This document shows, one piece after another, positions 37,027 through 49,327 of a stretch of DNA of 64,000 nucleotides. The position numbers were made by a program, and so were the translations under genes. The notes beneath the pieces were generated by a model. It worked only from the letters and a program-made list of their open reading frames with translations, was not told the origin of the DNA and searched no databases. Position 1 is the stretch's first letter, and the number at the start of each line of letters is the position of its first letter. This DNA comes from Lineus longissimus. Taxonomy: Eukaryota > Nemertea > Pilidiophora > Heteronemertea > Lineidae. The stretch is from assembly GCF_910592395.1 (NCBI RefSeq), contig NC_088322.1, forward strand, positions 6,505,431 through 6,569,430, given 5' to 3'.

Positions 37027-37336
37027 AATGGACGATCAAGGCTTAAATGCATGCTAAACATAACTGCACTTCACAATTTAACTATGAAAATTACCTTTAT
37101 TCATTCAAAGAGGCATCAGAAAATGTGCTTTTGGACTAAACAGCTGCGCGCCGCTGGTTTACCCACGGGCTATTGAAGGCCTCTGGTAATACTTTACATC
37201 ACGACAGATGACCTACATTCCTCCACTGTGCAGTACAGACTTCCAGCACCTTGTCGAGCTACGTTTTAAAAAAAAACACACCCAGAACTGGGCAGAGACA
37301 TGTATTCATCCACAGGCGGAAGTCCGTACTGAACTG

Positions 37337-37735
37337 TAAAGCTGTGGTAAATACATGACTGTGATGGGTGAAAGTGGATTTATTCTTCAATCTTTGGTGG
37401 ATTCTTAATCTACACAGCCAGGCCATAACGGGGATATACTTTTTTATAATTAATTTAAGGAAATATTGTCTCACTGGCCAGTTTAGAACTTGTATTCTAA
37501 TAGGCCCATATCAGTCCGCGAGTGACGATTTGGTGGCAATGCTGTACACAAATCAATTTTTCTCAGGCAATCGGTATTGGAATGTTTTGAATTTTTACTA
37601 TTATTTCGATAAAAGCCTCTTCAAAACACATATAAAATTTGGTGGGAATTAAAGCACCCTTGGTGTACTTTTTTCACCAACATATATTCATTAAAATGTA
37701 CACATAATGTACACGCTGGCTAATAGAGGTCTCTG
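37337..37735 (+). repeat. ~400-bp dispersed repeat, copy 1
   Basis: Nearly identical to 45707-46105, same orientation, from AAGCTGTGGTAAATACATGA to TAGAGGTCTCTGGCC. It contains a 94-codon frame (37368-37652) starting MKVDLFFNLWW. The two copies of this frame differ at six bases, and all six change the amino acid, which argues against a constrained protein. Confidence 0.92.
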
Positions 37736-38119
37736 GCCAACTATTTCATCCTACTCATCATCTTTCCTACAAAAGTCAATGTATCAAAAATTCTGTACAA
37801 CATAATATTTACATGTTTATAAAGTATTTACAAGCGTTTACCACTAGAAATCCGCAGTAAGCATTTTCACTGTGAAATTCCTAAGCATTATCTCACCCGG
37901 CGAGTATTCTACAGTCCTCCCAGATTCAAGAATTATATTTTTTGGTCGCCAAAATAAGCAAAGAAAATGCTTCCTCATATTGATTTTGGCCGAGTTTTAG
38001 CCATTTAAATGCTACTGTACCATAGATAGATTATAAATTGTCAAGGTGGTTGTTTGCCATATAAATCTTATGTCCTTCAACCCATAATGCCCATCATGTC
38101 ACCATGAGGGTGAATTTCT

Positions 38120-41100
38120 TCAGACAACAACACCTCCCAGGACTCCATCGAGTGTTTGATTGTCAGACCCGTAACTACCGAATCCAGATGACCCACTATT
38201 GTGCAACAGGGAGTCCTCTTCCTCTGGGCCCTGGATATGGCCATTAAACCTCTCCAACAAGGGCTCCTCGTCACTGAGGGTCCGGAGTTGTTCAGTCTCA
38301 AGGAAGGCCTGCTCGAAGTCGGTGGGTCTGTTAATGTCCATGCCCAGCATGGAGGAGGAATCCTCCTTGTACTGGAAAAAAGACACAAGAGAGTCAAATT
38401 GGCACAGGGAGTTATAAAATGACCTGTCCATACATGGGGAGTAAACTTGACAGACAGAGTCTAACAGCAAAACTCTCTAAAACCATCAGCTTCGAAGTAA
38501 GACCACAAACTTTTGAATTATAGAGAGCGACATCTACCCATGCGAAACGGACCCATGACCGTTGAGAACATCATTTGCAGGTGTCCCAATCGTTAATGGT
38601 GACGATTTGCGTGAAGAACCTGCCATCGTAACCATATTTATGGAGACAGACAAAGAACAACTCCAAAAACAACATAATTTATCAAGAGATCGGGATGACC
38701 GTCTAGCAAATGATAAGAAGCGGACACCACAAACGGACCCTGAAGTAACAGTCACGAACGTGTACCATAATCAACGATCACGAAGCTTTAGCGGAGAACT
38801 TAACATGGCCTGTTTGGCAACCAGAACTTAACTCAACAGAAAAATTAACTGACGAAAATAGTATGGTGGCCAAATAATATGTGAAGAGCATTCTCTAGTG
38901 AACTCACACAACTGTTTGACATGGGGGAGCCCCCCAAACCCCCGTCCTTCTGACATATTTAGCCAGTACATTGGGGGATGAGTCCCCCAAACCCCCTCCC
39001 CCGTTCTCTGAAAATGACAGGTTTTAGTCAGTACATTGGGGGGAAGGCCCCCCCCCACCCCCCCCCATTGGACTCTAAAAATAGAATTCCTTGGAGACGC
39101 TGAACAATAAGGCCCCATAAAGAAATAGTCCCCGCCCCGGTAGCTGTCTCATATCTGCTGACAGAAGCAGCTCTTTGTGGTGAGTTAATAATTGATTGCA
39201 TGTCATGACACCCAGGAGCTTTTTCTCATTTCTGAAACAGTTGCATGGTTGGAATGAATTTCCAAATCAGTCCGTCAAATCTCTATCCAAATGGAACATT
39301 ATGACCACTCTATATTTGTGCAGTAGTGTTAAAACTGACTTTTTTGAAGTAAAGTACGTAAATCGAGAAGAAGAGGACGTTTACTTCGTCTGCAATGAAA
39401 TGTCACAACTGTCTCCGCCGACGTTGTTGTCCTGTATGTTCTAGCAGACGATTTTTAGATACATGATGTCCCACACCCGCACTTCAGGACAGTGGCGCCG
39501 GTGTGAATAAATCTACTTGCGTGAATGGTCAATGGCTCATGACGTCATGAAATAATTGCGTCACGAGGAAGGAAACAATGGGAATCATGGTAACTGTGGT
39601 TGCGGTGCGTCGTGAAAGCAGGATCGGCCAACGCGCCCCCTATGGAATGTGACAAACTGTACCAGAACCAGAATTGTCATGGGTCTGCACAAATTTTTTC
39701 AGATTCGATGGACATGATGGATATATGAATTTTGTTTACACTTTATACATACGTAACCATTACACTCACTACGTTGTGTGAGTTATTAATGAACATGGAC
39801 GAAATAATAGGAAGTTATTGTTTTGACAAGCTGGGCCAGGTTGTTCAAAACTAATTTTGACACTAACGCTGGCGTTCACTCAACTTGGCGTTATCTCCTT
39901 CAGAACGTCAAGTTAAGGTTACGTACCTGTAATAAACGTCTAAGCCATTTTTCAGTTAAATTGGCACAATCCACACGCTAATAACTTTCCCCAGAGTTAA
40001 TCAGCGAGGAACGCTTTGGTTTACAAAAATGAATTTCATGACTTCCGTTGACCTGATCATAAAACTGCTTACACAACGAAAATAAGGAGTATTTTTTAAC
40101 AAAATGGGTCCATCTGAAAGTTATTTATTCATGGTAAGCCTTTATCCTTTTGTTCATTTTAAACACACTTGATTCTCTATTCAAGATTTTTTTTATTTTG
40201 AATGGAAAATAATATTCAACTGTTATGGTTAGACAGCGCATTGATCTCAAACTGAACTATTTTCGTATACAACCGCGAGCTGATTGGTTTGATACAGGTG
40301 CGTGACCTTATGTTAACGCCAGTGTTAGTGACAAAACTGGTTTTAAGCAACTGGGCACAGGTCCTTTTTCATACATACCTGCACCCTATCGGGACCGAGA
40401 GTTTTGAAGAGCCGGTCCCAGAAGTGTGGTTTTACACTCTTGTCGCTCCAATCTAAGAATGTCTTTCCCATCAGCTTTCTTGGGATCTGGCATCCGTCGT
40501 ACTTTACTAGTAACAGACTATCGTCTCTCTGTTGAGTTAAAAGCAACACGTCAATCGAAAGGAAATTGCTAGCAAACAGTTTAAAAAGCGAACATGTTTG
40601 ATCAGTGTAACAAAGATTCATTCAAGCACATGCATTTATTTGAAAGAAAGGAGTTTTGGATAAATTTCACGTTCGTACCTACAGTATATATCACCGACAA
40701 ACAAAGGTTCGTGTCGTAACAGTAGCATCGTCGGCGTTCGACACTAGTTATGTTCTGCATCGCTCAGGAACTACGATTAAGAATCACAAATTCTTTGTAA
40801 TATGTTCGTAGATCATTATCCCTGCGTGATGCGTCATGGACCTCACCTGTAAGGCGCAGAGATTGGTGATACTGACACCAATATCACGGATGTATAGAGC
40901 AATATGGTAGTATATAAATATTGCAACCCATTAAAAAGTCAAAATTATTTGTCCGGTCAAACATTATTTCACGAGGCTTTGCGAGTCGTATCAGGCCTCA
41001 TACCCGTTTTAATAAGTACGGTGCATTATAATTTAAGTCGAGATGGCACCGGGACGGCCAGCAACCTAGACACGTCATGTTATGGCGATTTATTTTGGAA

Positions 41101-44100
41101 GAGGGTGTAGTGGTTGTCGTTGGGTGTGGCGGTGAACGAAGAAGCAGGACGATTTTGATTTGTGACAAAGTTTTCGGAATAAAGTGTAACTTCGATATGT
41201 CTGTATTTATTTTTATGATATATTCGGACCTGAGGATTCGGTGAAACACGTCAGTTGAAAAAAGTGCCCCTAGCTGGCATAATCCAAGCTGCTTACACCA
41301 TCCATGGGTACCATCCTAGCGAAAATTGTTGTAAAAGTGCCTTTTTATGGCTGATTCGAGAGAACTTAAAAACTCAAAAGACCGCCATTTGCAGTGAACG
41401 CATCATCAATAACGTAATCAGCGGAATAATGCAATAGAATAGTAAAAATTATCGCACGGTACGTGATGGCAAATGACGCGACGTGATTGGCCCATATACT
41501 AATGTGGTATGATAACAAAAACTATCGTCTCCGGCACCATTATATAATATCTGTAGTTTTGCATTGCTCAGCTTCTCTTTATTTTTGAGATCCAATTATG
41601 TAGGTTAGGCATAATAGGATCGAGTTCCTTATCAAATTCTCAAATGACTTCGACCTGGAGGTGCTTCAGAGGTCCGGGGCTCATGCAGTGACCGGCCTCG
41701 TCCCTCACCCATAAGAAGATCCAATTAGGATGACGTTATGGACAGCCCAGGGAGTCAAAGTACTCCACCGCATTCCCGGAATTTTGCAAAGGTGGTTTTG
41801 GCTTACCATGGTGATTAACCTGTGTTGGACTTGCTCCAGTTCAAACGCCCCCCAGACGGACTTGAGGAAGTTCTTAGACATGATAACGATGGTTCGCTTG
41901 CTCTTGTAGATTGCTTCCATGATGTTTTCCACGACTGGCATTCCTGTTGGTGAGAGAATATGCATGTCATGCTCCTCAGAAATTCTGCTCCTACCCGTAC
42001 ATCCACAGTTATTTTAGGAGTGTAAGGAATTAAATGAGGAGCCTCTCAAAATGAACTGAGCTGGTCTGACACCATTGCATAATCTGTCCCCACGCAAGCA
42101 ATGGGCAGAAATATGTAAGGGGGCAATTGGCAAAGCAATTAGTCGAATGTCACACAGGAACGCCCTGAAGGTAACACCACGTCGAAAAACTGTCTGTAAG
42201 GAATGCTTTCAGTAGCTGTTTGAACAGCCTTCTTTCATTGGAGACTTGTCGTGCAACAATTTCTAATCTCATACCTCAAGAAGATTCCGTGAATATGATT
42301 GGCTGATACACGTCACGTGACCGTGTGGTATTCGCAATGTTGCCCGCTCCAGCCGGTCGACATTTTGCCATGTCTCCCGGCGTGACGACATTCGGCATGT
42401 TGTGCAACAGTACACTCCGTGGCGGCAACATGCCGAATGTCGCCTCTTCGGGATGCAATAGCGAGATTCCGCATCGCTTACGATTACGATTACGATTTGT
42501 GGTTGACGTCATCGATTTTTGATGCTACGTCATCCCCCGCGAAATCGTCGATTGTACATTCGTCTCGTTCTTACGAGGATTCCGGCTGATCTTCGTAAGT
42601 CAAAAACGATTACATGGATTAGCGAAACGTCTATTTTCCACGCTACATATCAAATCGTAGGTGAAATATTCATTGAAGAATACTTTAGAACATATCTGTC
42701 AAACATAGCAACTGCATTTAATGTGATCAACGGCAATTTTGATCATGTTTTAGCACCGAAAAAAGTGCACCCAGAACATGAGAGCAGAGTATACGGCCTA
42801 CACTACAGGACACCATGTACAGTCGTTGGTGTGAATGTGGAAACAAAATTGCTGGTTCATGCCGGTTTTGAGAATATTACGATTACGACTTTGAAATCGT
42901 AATCGTAATCGTAATGTTAAGCGATGCGGAAACTCCCTAATGTCTCCCTCTCCCAAGGCTCTCCCTCGCAAAGCCTCGGGAGACATTGCATTCCGAAGTG
43001 GCGACATTCGGCATGTTACCCTCCGTGGCGGGCAATATTTATATAATATTCTGTCAAACCGGACTAACTGCAGTCATCTGGTTTCTTACGCACTCTAGAA
43101 GCGTACACGCATATATCGGCGGATTATTGCAAAAAACATGGCATTATGCACTGCAAGTTTGAACATCATAACATGCAAAGAATTGTCAGAAAATGATATT
43201 ATTGTAATTCGCGAGTATCAAACTCTTCACAGCGCCCATATGGGCAAGAGGAACAGACCGCACTGCACAGCGGATGACCACACCTGGCCGGATGATTAGA
43301 ATCTCATATATGGGAAACGGAGGAAGACCTGGAGGCCACAGCCCAAGACCCCAGTCACAGACCTATGAATTTGATGTTATCGCCGAACCCTAAGGAGGAA
43401 CGACTGGTATTGCAATTGCTAGTGCGGGATTTCGATTAACAGGCTTATTGTCCTTGATGTTAAGACCGAGCGGTGACATGGTGCGCAGTCGATGGATCCA
43501 AGTTAACTCTTCGGCGAGTCGGGTGTTCTTGGAATTGTCCGCGTCTGGCGAGGCAGTCATTTTCAAGTTTTGAACATAACATGGTATATATACCCACCTG
43601 GCATAAAACACTTGAAGTCTATGCAGACTCTGCACCCTTGCTTCTCAAGGTTCTTCATAAGAATGTCCTTGACCCAGGCAATATCCTGGGAACTGTACGA
43701 TATGAATACGTCATACTCAAGAGGGTGATTTGAGGCTGGAACGAAATACAAGGCTGTAAACACGGCAAGTTCCACTTTGTAGCCCTTTGCCTGCTAACAC
43801 TATCCAAAAAGCAAATATTCTTCTCAAGCGCTCAGCGAAGTTCGTAAAGAGGTCAAATTGAGATTAAATACAGCCATCCATGGGTAAAGTGCTTTTGGTA
43901 TTATCAGCTTTAATTTGATAAAAGATCCAAGCTTTTCCCTTTCATTTCTGTGTTTAACAACTTATGACTTCTTACCCAATACGTAAAAGCTCACTTAGTG
44001 TACAGAGCGAGGGCAAAAGAAGTCGGAGGATAAATGTTAAGTTGGCCTGTCCTGCCATTCCCCTGCAGAACAGGACTCTGTCCATCTATATATGGTTGAA

Positions 44101-47100
44101 AACGCAGAGGAAGAAGAAGTAGAGTCTGCCCTACATGTACCTTCATAATTCTCTGTATTAAACCATGGCAGGTCATCCAACCCCGGTTCCTTCTTTCTCA
44201 TGCGGGCAACCCTAGCCGTGACTATTATGGCAACAAAGACAACAGTGCCGCCAGCCGATGCTAGGATTGTGAGCAGTACTGACCTTGGAGCTGATGAAAA
44301 AAAGTGGTATCAGAGGCAAAAAACCTAGAAAATTTGACGTGAAGCTCAGAAGCAGTCAAGAAGGATAACTTGTGGTACTAACAGGATTATTTCACTGCAC
44401 TGCACCGCTGTGCTAACACTCCTGTGATGACTTTGAATCAGCATCACGATTGGTGGAAGTTCGCAGCTTGGTTGCTGGAATGATTATCGTAGCAAAATCT
44501 GGTCTACGGATAAAATTCGATTTGGAAATATGAACTTCTGTCAATCGTGGTGTTCAAGGAGTATAGAAGAATAACTGTAGGCCACGTTTTGAAAAACATT
44601 TTCATAGCCTTGATTAAAATTATTCCCACAAGATAACAACTGCAAGGAGTACAGCAGTTGGAGTGCCATTCCTACGCCAGAAGACGAAGAAGAAACACTT
44701 CGAAAATTTGCAGACTTTATAATTATATGAAGTGTACATAGGTATATCCATAAAGAACTCAGTATACTGTTTCACACTTCAAAAAAATGCCAATCAAGAA
44801 GTAGGGGCCTACCTGGTTGCTTTTTCTTCAGCTTCAAGTCGAGAGTCCTGATGTCAGACCCGTACTGGTTCGTAGCGTTACACGTGTAGTTACCGAGGTC
44901 TTCATCCTAGAAGTAGAAACATACGTTATTTTATTTGGTCGTCTTCTTCTCTTCAAGGTTCACTGACATTGGCGGATCCAGAAATTTGGGAGGGGGGAGG
45001 GCGCAGCCCAAAGCAGAGGGCACCTAATCTGGCGAATGTGCGATTTTGGAAATGAGTGAGGGTGGGTCTGGGGGCCCTCCCCTGAAAAATTAACATTTAC
45101 GTGCCAAATAATATGCGTTTTCCGGTCATCTGAGGGCTTAAATTAGAAGAAGTTATTTGTTTCTTGTGGACTGAAAAATCACTGCCCTCGGCTGAAAGGA
45201 GGTGGGGGTAGGGGACCCCCTTAATCCGCCACTGATTGATACGTCATCGGTCTGCGCGCCTCCCAACGCAGCGAATTATCAGCGGACAACCCAACTGAAT
45301 CTCTCCAGCTCTTTCATGCTTTTTTCAAAGTCGGTCGCCGCCTACACCGGGTTACTGAGAATACCGCCAGAGATTAACAGACTCCTGGGTTTCGTTTTTG
45401 CCAAATCAGACAAATCATCTAGAGGGCATTGGTGGTTGGGGGGAGGGGGAGGAGAGGGTAATTACCGTGATGTTTACGATGATCAATCCAAAATGGGTGT
45501 CACCAGCAACATAGCGAGATTGCCACGCATGTTTTGAGGTGTCGTTAACGGACTGGCCATCGTGGTACCAATAGGATTGAAGCTGTAAAAAACCAAGTAT
45601 TACATGTAACGGGGTGAACCATCAAATTGGACATTACTGGCGTTAGGCTAAAACACCAGATTCGAGTTGAAATGTATTTTTTCTGTTTTATAAGGAAAAC
45701 TGTGAAGCTGTGGTAAATACATGACTGTGATGGGTGAAAGTGGATTTATTCTGCAATCTTCGGTGGATTCTTAATCTACAGAGCCAGGCCATAACGGGGA
45801 TATACTTTTTGATAATTAATTTAAGGAAATATTGTCTCACTGGCCAGTTTAGAACTTGTATTCTAATAGGCCCATATCAGTCCGCGAGTGACGATTTGAT
45901 GGCAATGCTGTACACAAATCAATTTTTCTCAGGCAATCGGTATTGGAATGATTTGAATTTTTACTATTATTTCGATAAAAGCCTCTTCAAAACACATATA
46001 AAATTTGGTGGGAATTAAAGCACCCTTGGTGTACTTTTTTCACCAACCTATATTCATTAAAATGTACACAGAATGTACACGCTGGCTAATAGAGGTCTCT
46101 GGCCTTTATTGTCCGAGCCTCATCACGATGTAGAACGTTCGGATAGGCGTTCGCCTGGGCATTTTGTGGGCTTTGCTGAAACTCCCTATTTGGCTATGAG
46201 GATCGTGAAGAGGAGAATGTGAGCTTATAACTTATAGCAATACATACCGTCCAGTCGTCTCTGCCGTAGAAGATGACACAGGTGAGGTTGACATCATCTC
46301 CGAGACTGACACCATCTTGGGGCAGCATGACTTCGGTGATCCTCGCGGGAGCATCCGCAGAACTATGATCTGAAATACATGTATAAGTGAATACCAATTT
46401 GCAAATGCCAGATTGCCAACTGGACTTTAGAAGGTCGTCTAAGATCTGTGACTTTCAGGCCTTAGGCTGCGTCTTGCGACAAAATGGCTGCTGACCAAAA
46501 CAGTTGGCAGTGTTTTCGAACGTCTTTGTAATGGATTTTGTACTAAAAAGTGATTACGGATGACTTACCCGAGGACAGCCTACTCTCTCAAAGCAGTAAT
46601 GAAGATAAAACGCAAGACTTTCCTCATATCCGCGGTAAGAGCAACATCTCCAGGCATCTAAACAGGAGTGTAGGGCCTATCCAAATCAACGCCCTTCAAT
46701 ACTTAGATCACGTATTTAGACTTTGCCCAAACGTCAGAAAGTTCCTATTGAGTGAATTGTCATTGACGATTGACACATTCTCCCTCGCCGAATATGAGTT
46801 CCGATTGGCGTCAAACTGTCATGGCATCAACAAGAAAACGGATAAGAAATTAGAACTTACCATATACGATCAGGTAATTACTAGCATTAGCCCTTTCCCC
46901 TATCTGGTTCTGTACTAAGCATCCATATGTGGCCGTATCGTTCACCCTGGGGTCGGAAATCACCAAGGTCGAACTGGCCATATCTGTCTCCACGGTGAAG
47001 GTGAAACATCGTCAAGGAAAATAAGAACCCACCGGCGTTGAATTCTGAATCCCTCCAATGCAGGTAAAATTAATGCCCCAAATGAATAACCAACCTTTAT

Positions 47101-48121
47101 ATGACTTGTATTCGAAATGATGTTCGTACTGAATAGAGTTAATAGGCAGGTTTTGCAACCCCTACAAATGACGCATTACGAACTACGAGGATCTGTCGTG
47201 TCATCAAGTCATGTGCTAATTCATTTACGCGACACTCGTAAATCATCTTCTATGTTAATTTGTACGAGGAATCGGGGAAACTTTCGACAAAAGTCGTCAA
47301 TAAAGTACATTTACATACTTCCTACTTCGTTGTTCGTAACTCTTTGTAAGTGTTGCAAAACCTGCCTAATAATTCTATGACGACCGTCATTTTTAATATC
47401 ATATCTAAAATTACGTTCGTAATAGAATTATTGAAAAACAGGAATTACAAAGTTAGAAAGTTAGTAATTAGTAATAAGAATAACTAAGTTCATAATAGAA
47501 TTGCGGCGAAGTTGACCGGATAAGAGAATTGCGAAGTTCGTAATAGGATAACAAACACAATGCATAATATTCCAAATATAAACTACATGTACATGTATAT
47601 TGCGTATTTTACGTCCAACTGTATCCGGTTCCGACCTATGAAATCGTTTCAATTGACAACCGCGGTTGTGAATAGAAACGATTCACTAGATCTGATCCCC
47701 ATATTGTTCAGATTTAGGACATTATAGAGTGACAAAGTTAGTAATAAAACTGAAAAATTCGTAACAGAATTGCGACGAAGTTAGTCCCCTAATAGAATTA
47801 TGAAGCTCGTAATATGATTACGATATTCGTAATGAAAATAAGAATTCATATCGTATTTTTTTATCCGTGATTGGATATAACATGGTTTCCGGTTAAAAAA
47901 GGATATTGGTCGCTGATGTTGATTGGTGTACTTCTACTATTCCTGTACCAAGTAACGTTGAATTCGCCTGGGTCTGAGTGGATCTGGCATCGTAACGGCA
48001 GTTTGTTTAATCCGTTGTCCTTGACAACGTCTGGCGGCCATGTTGCAGCCCTGGTTACCGACAGTTCCGCAGTAACAGGGGCAAGGAAGAGGATGAAAAG
48101 TAAGGCTGCTAAGTCTTCCAT
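38120..48121 (-). CDS. Ig-TIR receptor (IL-1-receptor-like): signal peptide, two Ig domains, TM, TIR, acidic tail; ten exons
   Basis: Predicted type I cell-surface receptor; in this architecture the TIR domain recruits MyD88-type adaptors (family knowledge). Exons: 48121-~47882, ~46987-46861, 46369-46248, 45582-45466, 44906-44813, 44290-44141, 43735-43598, 41943-41807, 40528-40379, 38371-38120, about 508 residues. Signal peptide MEDLAALLFILFLAPVTA. Ig1: C45, W58, DTATYGC103. Ig2: C153, W168, DEDLGNYTC211. Membrane segment ~238-260 (SVLLTILASAGGTVVFVAII) then RMRKK. TIR from ~291: box 1 YDVFISYSSQD, PGG at the box 2 site without the usual RD, SKRTIVIMS, box 3 PHFWDRLF. The tail has an acidic stretch and ends GGVVV. 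The exon 1/2 junction is weak (donor CAT/GTTATA) and was chosen for phase and Ig length. Ligand and exact orthology are unknown. Confidence 0.87.
38535..38835 (+). other. Unrecognised open stretch in the last Ig-TIR intron
   Basis: An 89-codon plus-strand frame (38562-38831, MRTSFAGVPIVNGDD...) and an overlapping minus-strand frame (38534-38755). The plus frame is polar and charged in its middle. It has no recognised domain and no evident promoter or splice context. Confidence 0.2.
38900..39085. repeat. G/C-run repeat (TACATTGGGGG type)
   Basis: CAGTACATTGGGGG occurs twice (near 38965 and 39033), each followed by C-runs (CCCCCAAACCCCC, CCCCCCCCACCCCCCCCC). A low-complexity local repeat in the last Ig-TIR intron. 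Confidence 0.7.
39831..40360. mobile_element. Long MITE with inverted ends (Ig-TIR intron 9)
   Basis: Left end CTGGGCCAGGTTGTTCAAAA, then GACACTAACGCTGGCGTT. Right end AACGCCAGTGTTAGTG..AAGCAACTGGGCACAG is the inverted partner. About 530 bp. Its right end is only 18 bp from the splice donor of the exon ending at 40379. Confidence 0.82.
42336..43036. mobile_element. ~700-bp fold-back element with GATTAC arrays and a 127-codon frame in the loop (Ig-TIR intron 7)
   Basis: Outer inverted words: CAATGTTGCCCGC / GCGGGCAATATT and CAACATGCCGAATGTCGCC / GGCGACATTCGGCATGTTAC. Inner ones: TTCCGCATCGCTTACGATTA plus two more GATTAC-type copies, opposed to ATCGTAATCGTAATCGTAAT..AAGCGATGCGGAAA. Between them a plus-strand frame (42519-42902) of 127 codons is open across the loop. 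It was not recognised. Confidence 0.75.
44961..45240. mobile_element. Probable MITE with GGCGGAT ends (Ig-TIR intron 4)
   Basis: CACTGACATTGGCGGATCCA at the left and AATCCGCCACTGATTG at the right form short inverted ends (TGGCGGAT). The interior is rich in G-runs near the left and right ends. It lies between exons 45582-45466 and 44906-44813. Confidence 0.6.
45707..46105 (+). repeat. ~400-bp dispersed repeat, copy 2 (Ig-TIR intron 3)
   Basis: Second copy of 37337-37735, 8.4 kb away in the same orientation. Its 94-codon frame is 45734-46018. Confidence 0.92.
47133..47379. mobile_element. Fold-back element (Ig-TIR intron 1)
   Basis: ATAGAGTTAATAGGCAGGTT..TTGCAACCCCTACAA at 47133 is mirrored by TTGTAAGTGTTGCAAAACCT..GCCTAATAATTCTAT ending 47379. 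The arms are about 35 bp. Confidence 0.75.
47400..47850. repeat. Degenerate AT-rich repeat (GTAATAGAATT type), Ig-TIR intron 1
   Basis: Variants of GTAATAGAATTGCGAAGTTCGTAAT recur irregularly, for example near 47418, 47491, 47530, 47761 and 47792. Too degenerate for a firm unit length. Confidence 0.5.
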
Positions 48122-48740
48122 TTTTGCATCTGTTAATACAATGGACTATGATGTAAGAAATATTGCACATTGTGCAAACAACTCGAACTCGTGCCTTCGA
48201 AATTGGTAAGCGTAATGGATGCGGTTAAATCGCAAAGTTAACACGGACAAAAAGATTACCTAAGTGTAACCCTGGAAAAAAGTGTAAAGCTGGCTACTGA
48301 CTAACACTTATTAAGCACATTCGATTAAAGGGAAAACCTGGGCATGGGATATGTTGGTTTTTCATACAAAAATGGCTTTCAGCAGAACCGCAACGTCACC
48401 AAATACAAAATCATTGAAAAAAAGTCGTTGAAAAATAGCCGATTCGTATTGAAATACCCTTTCGTAACAACATATTATGACAAATGGACTCTACCTCCGG
48501 GAGATATAGCATGCTCGTTTGAACACTGGTATACCAGAGTCTTTCAACGCTGGGTATACACTGCCTCACTTGAGTTGATATGCAAATATAATTTGAAACT
48601 GTCTCTTTGATATTACATTAGATTTGCATTGCAATTCAACATTTCTGTCAATGCAATTCATGGTATAATCCATTTTAACCTGCCCGCTTCACGGGTAATT
48701 TGCCAGTATATACAGTCAGTTGAAATCTCCTGCCTGTGTA

Positions 48741-49327
48741 TAAATCCAGAAGTATTAAGGTAGCAGGAAGGGGTGGGCGTTTGTGGTTTCCGAGTGTGAG
48801 GGGTATAGGGGTGTATGTTGACTGTGCTTTGCGCGATATGGACCATTCTGTGAAAACTCAATGAGGAAGGTACGCTAATTAGCATAATCTATTATTAGCG
48901 AGGTAATCTTTCGCAGGTGTTGCTTCTGCCCACATACATCGTGCTGGAAAACGTCTCGTACAAAAAAAGTCTGGCATTCGCCAGACTGATAAGTTAAGAA
49001 CTTCTGACTGCGCGAGAATGCTGTGATAAAAATGACCATTGCAGAGACTCTGTGACGTAGGCATACACTTTTTACTACATTTTTTACAATTAAAAGTGCT
49101 CTCAAAAGACGATATGGTATGATTATTTATCAACATTTCCTGAACTATATTCCTTCTAATTATCACTTTACATAAATAGGTCGGCGTTAGGTCGCGTGCT
49201 TTTCTTTCCTCGTGACAATATACAGTAAAATAGTTACAACCCCATAATTGCGCTATAAGTCCATAATGAGAACACGGTGACCCGTTATAAATGTTTCGCA
49301 AGCTTTGCTATTTTGGGGTCCTTGCGA
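48741..49327. repeat. ~590-bp dispersed repeat, copy A
   Basis: Shared with 52661-53327 in the same orientation: ATTAAGGTAGCAGGAAGGGG, TTGCGCGATATGGA, TCTGCCCACATACATCGTGC, CTTTACATAAATAGGTCGGC, GTGACCCGTTATAA. This copy lacks the hairpin insert seen in copy B. Confidence 0.9.

Larger units (their letters stand above)
36600..38119. other. Intergenic stretch between NPC2 and the Ig-TIR gene
   Basis: NPC2 (+) and the Ig-TIR gene (-) converge here. Apart from the fold-back at 36895-37026 and the dispersed repeat at 37337-37735, nothing was recognised. The Ig-TIR 3' UTR must lie in its right part. Confidence 0.6.

Noticed and set aside
46550-46918. 122-codon plus-strand frame
   Set aside because: It overlaps Ig-TIR exon 2 on the other strand and otherwise lies in its intron. 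No domain seen.
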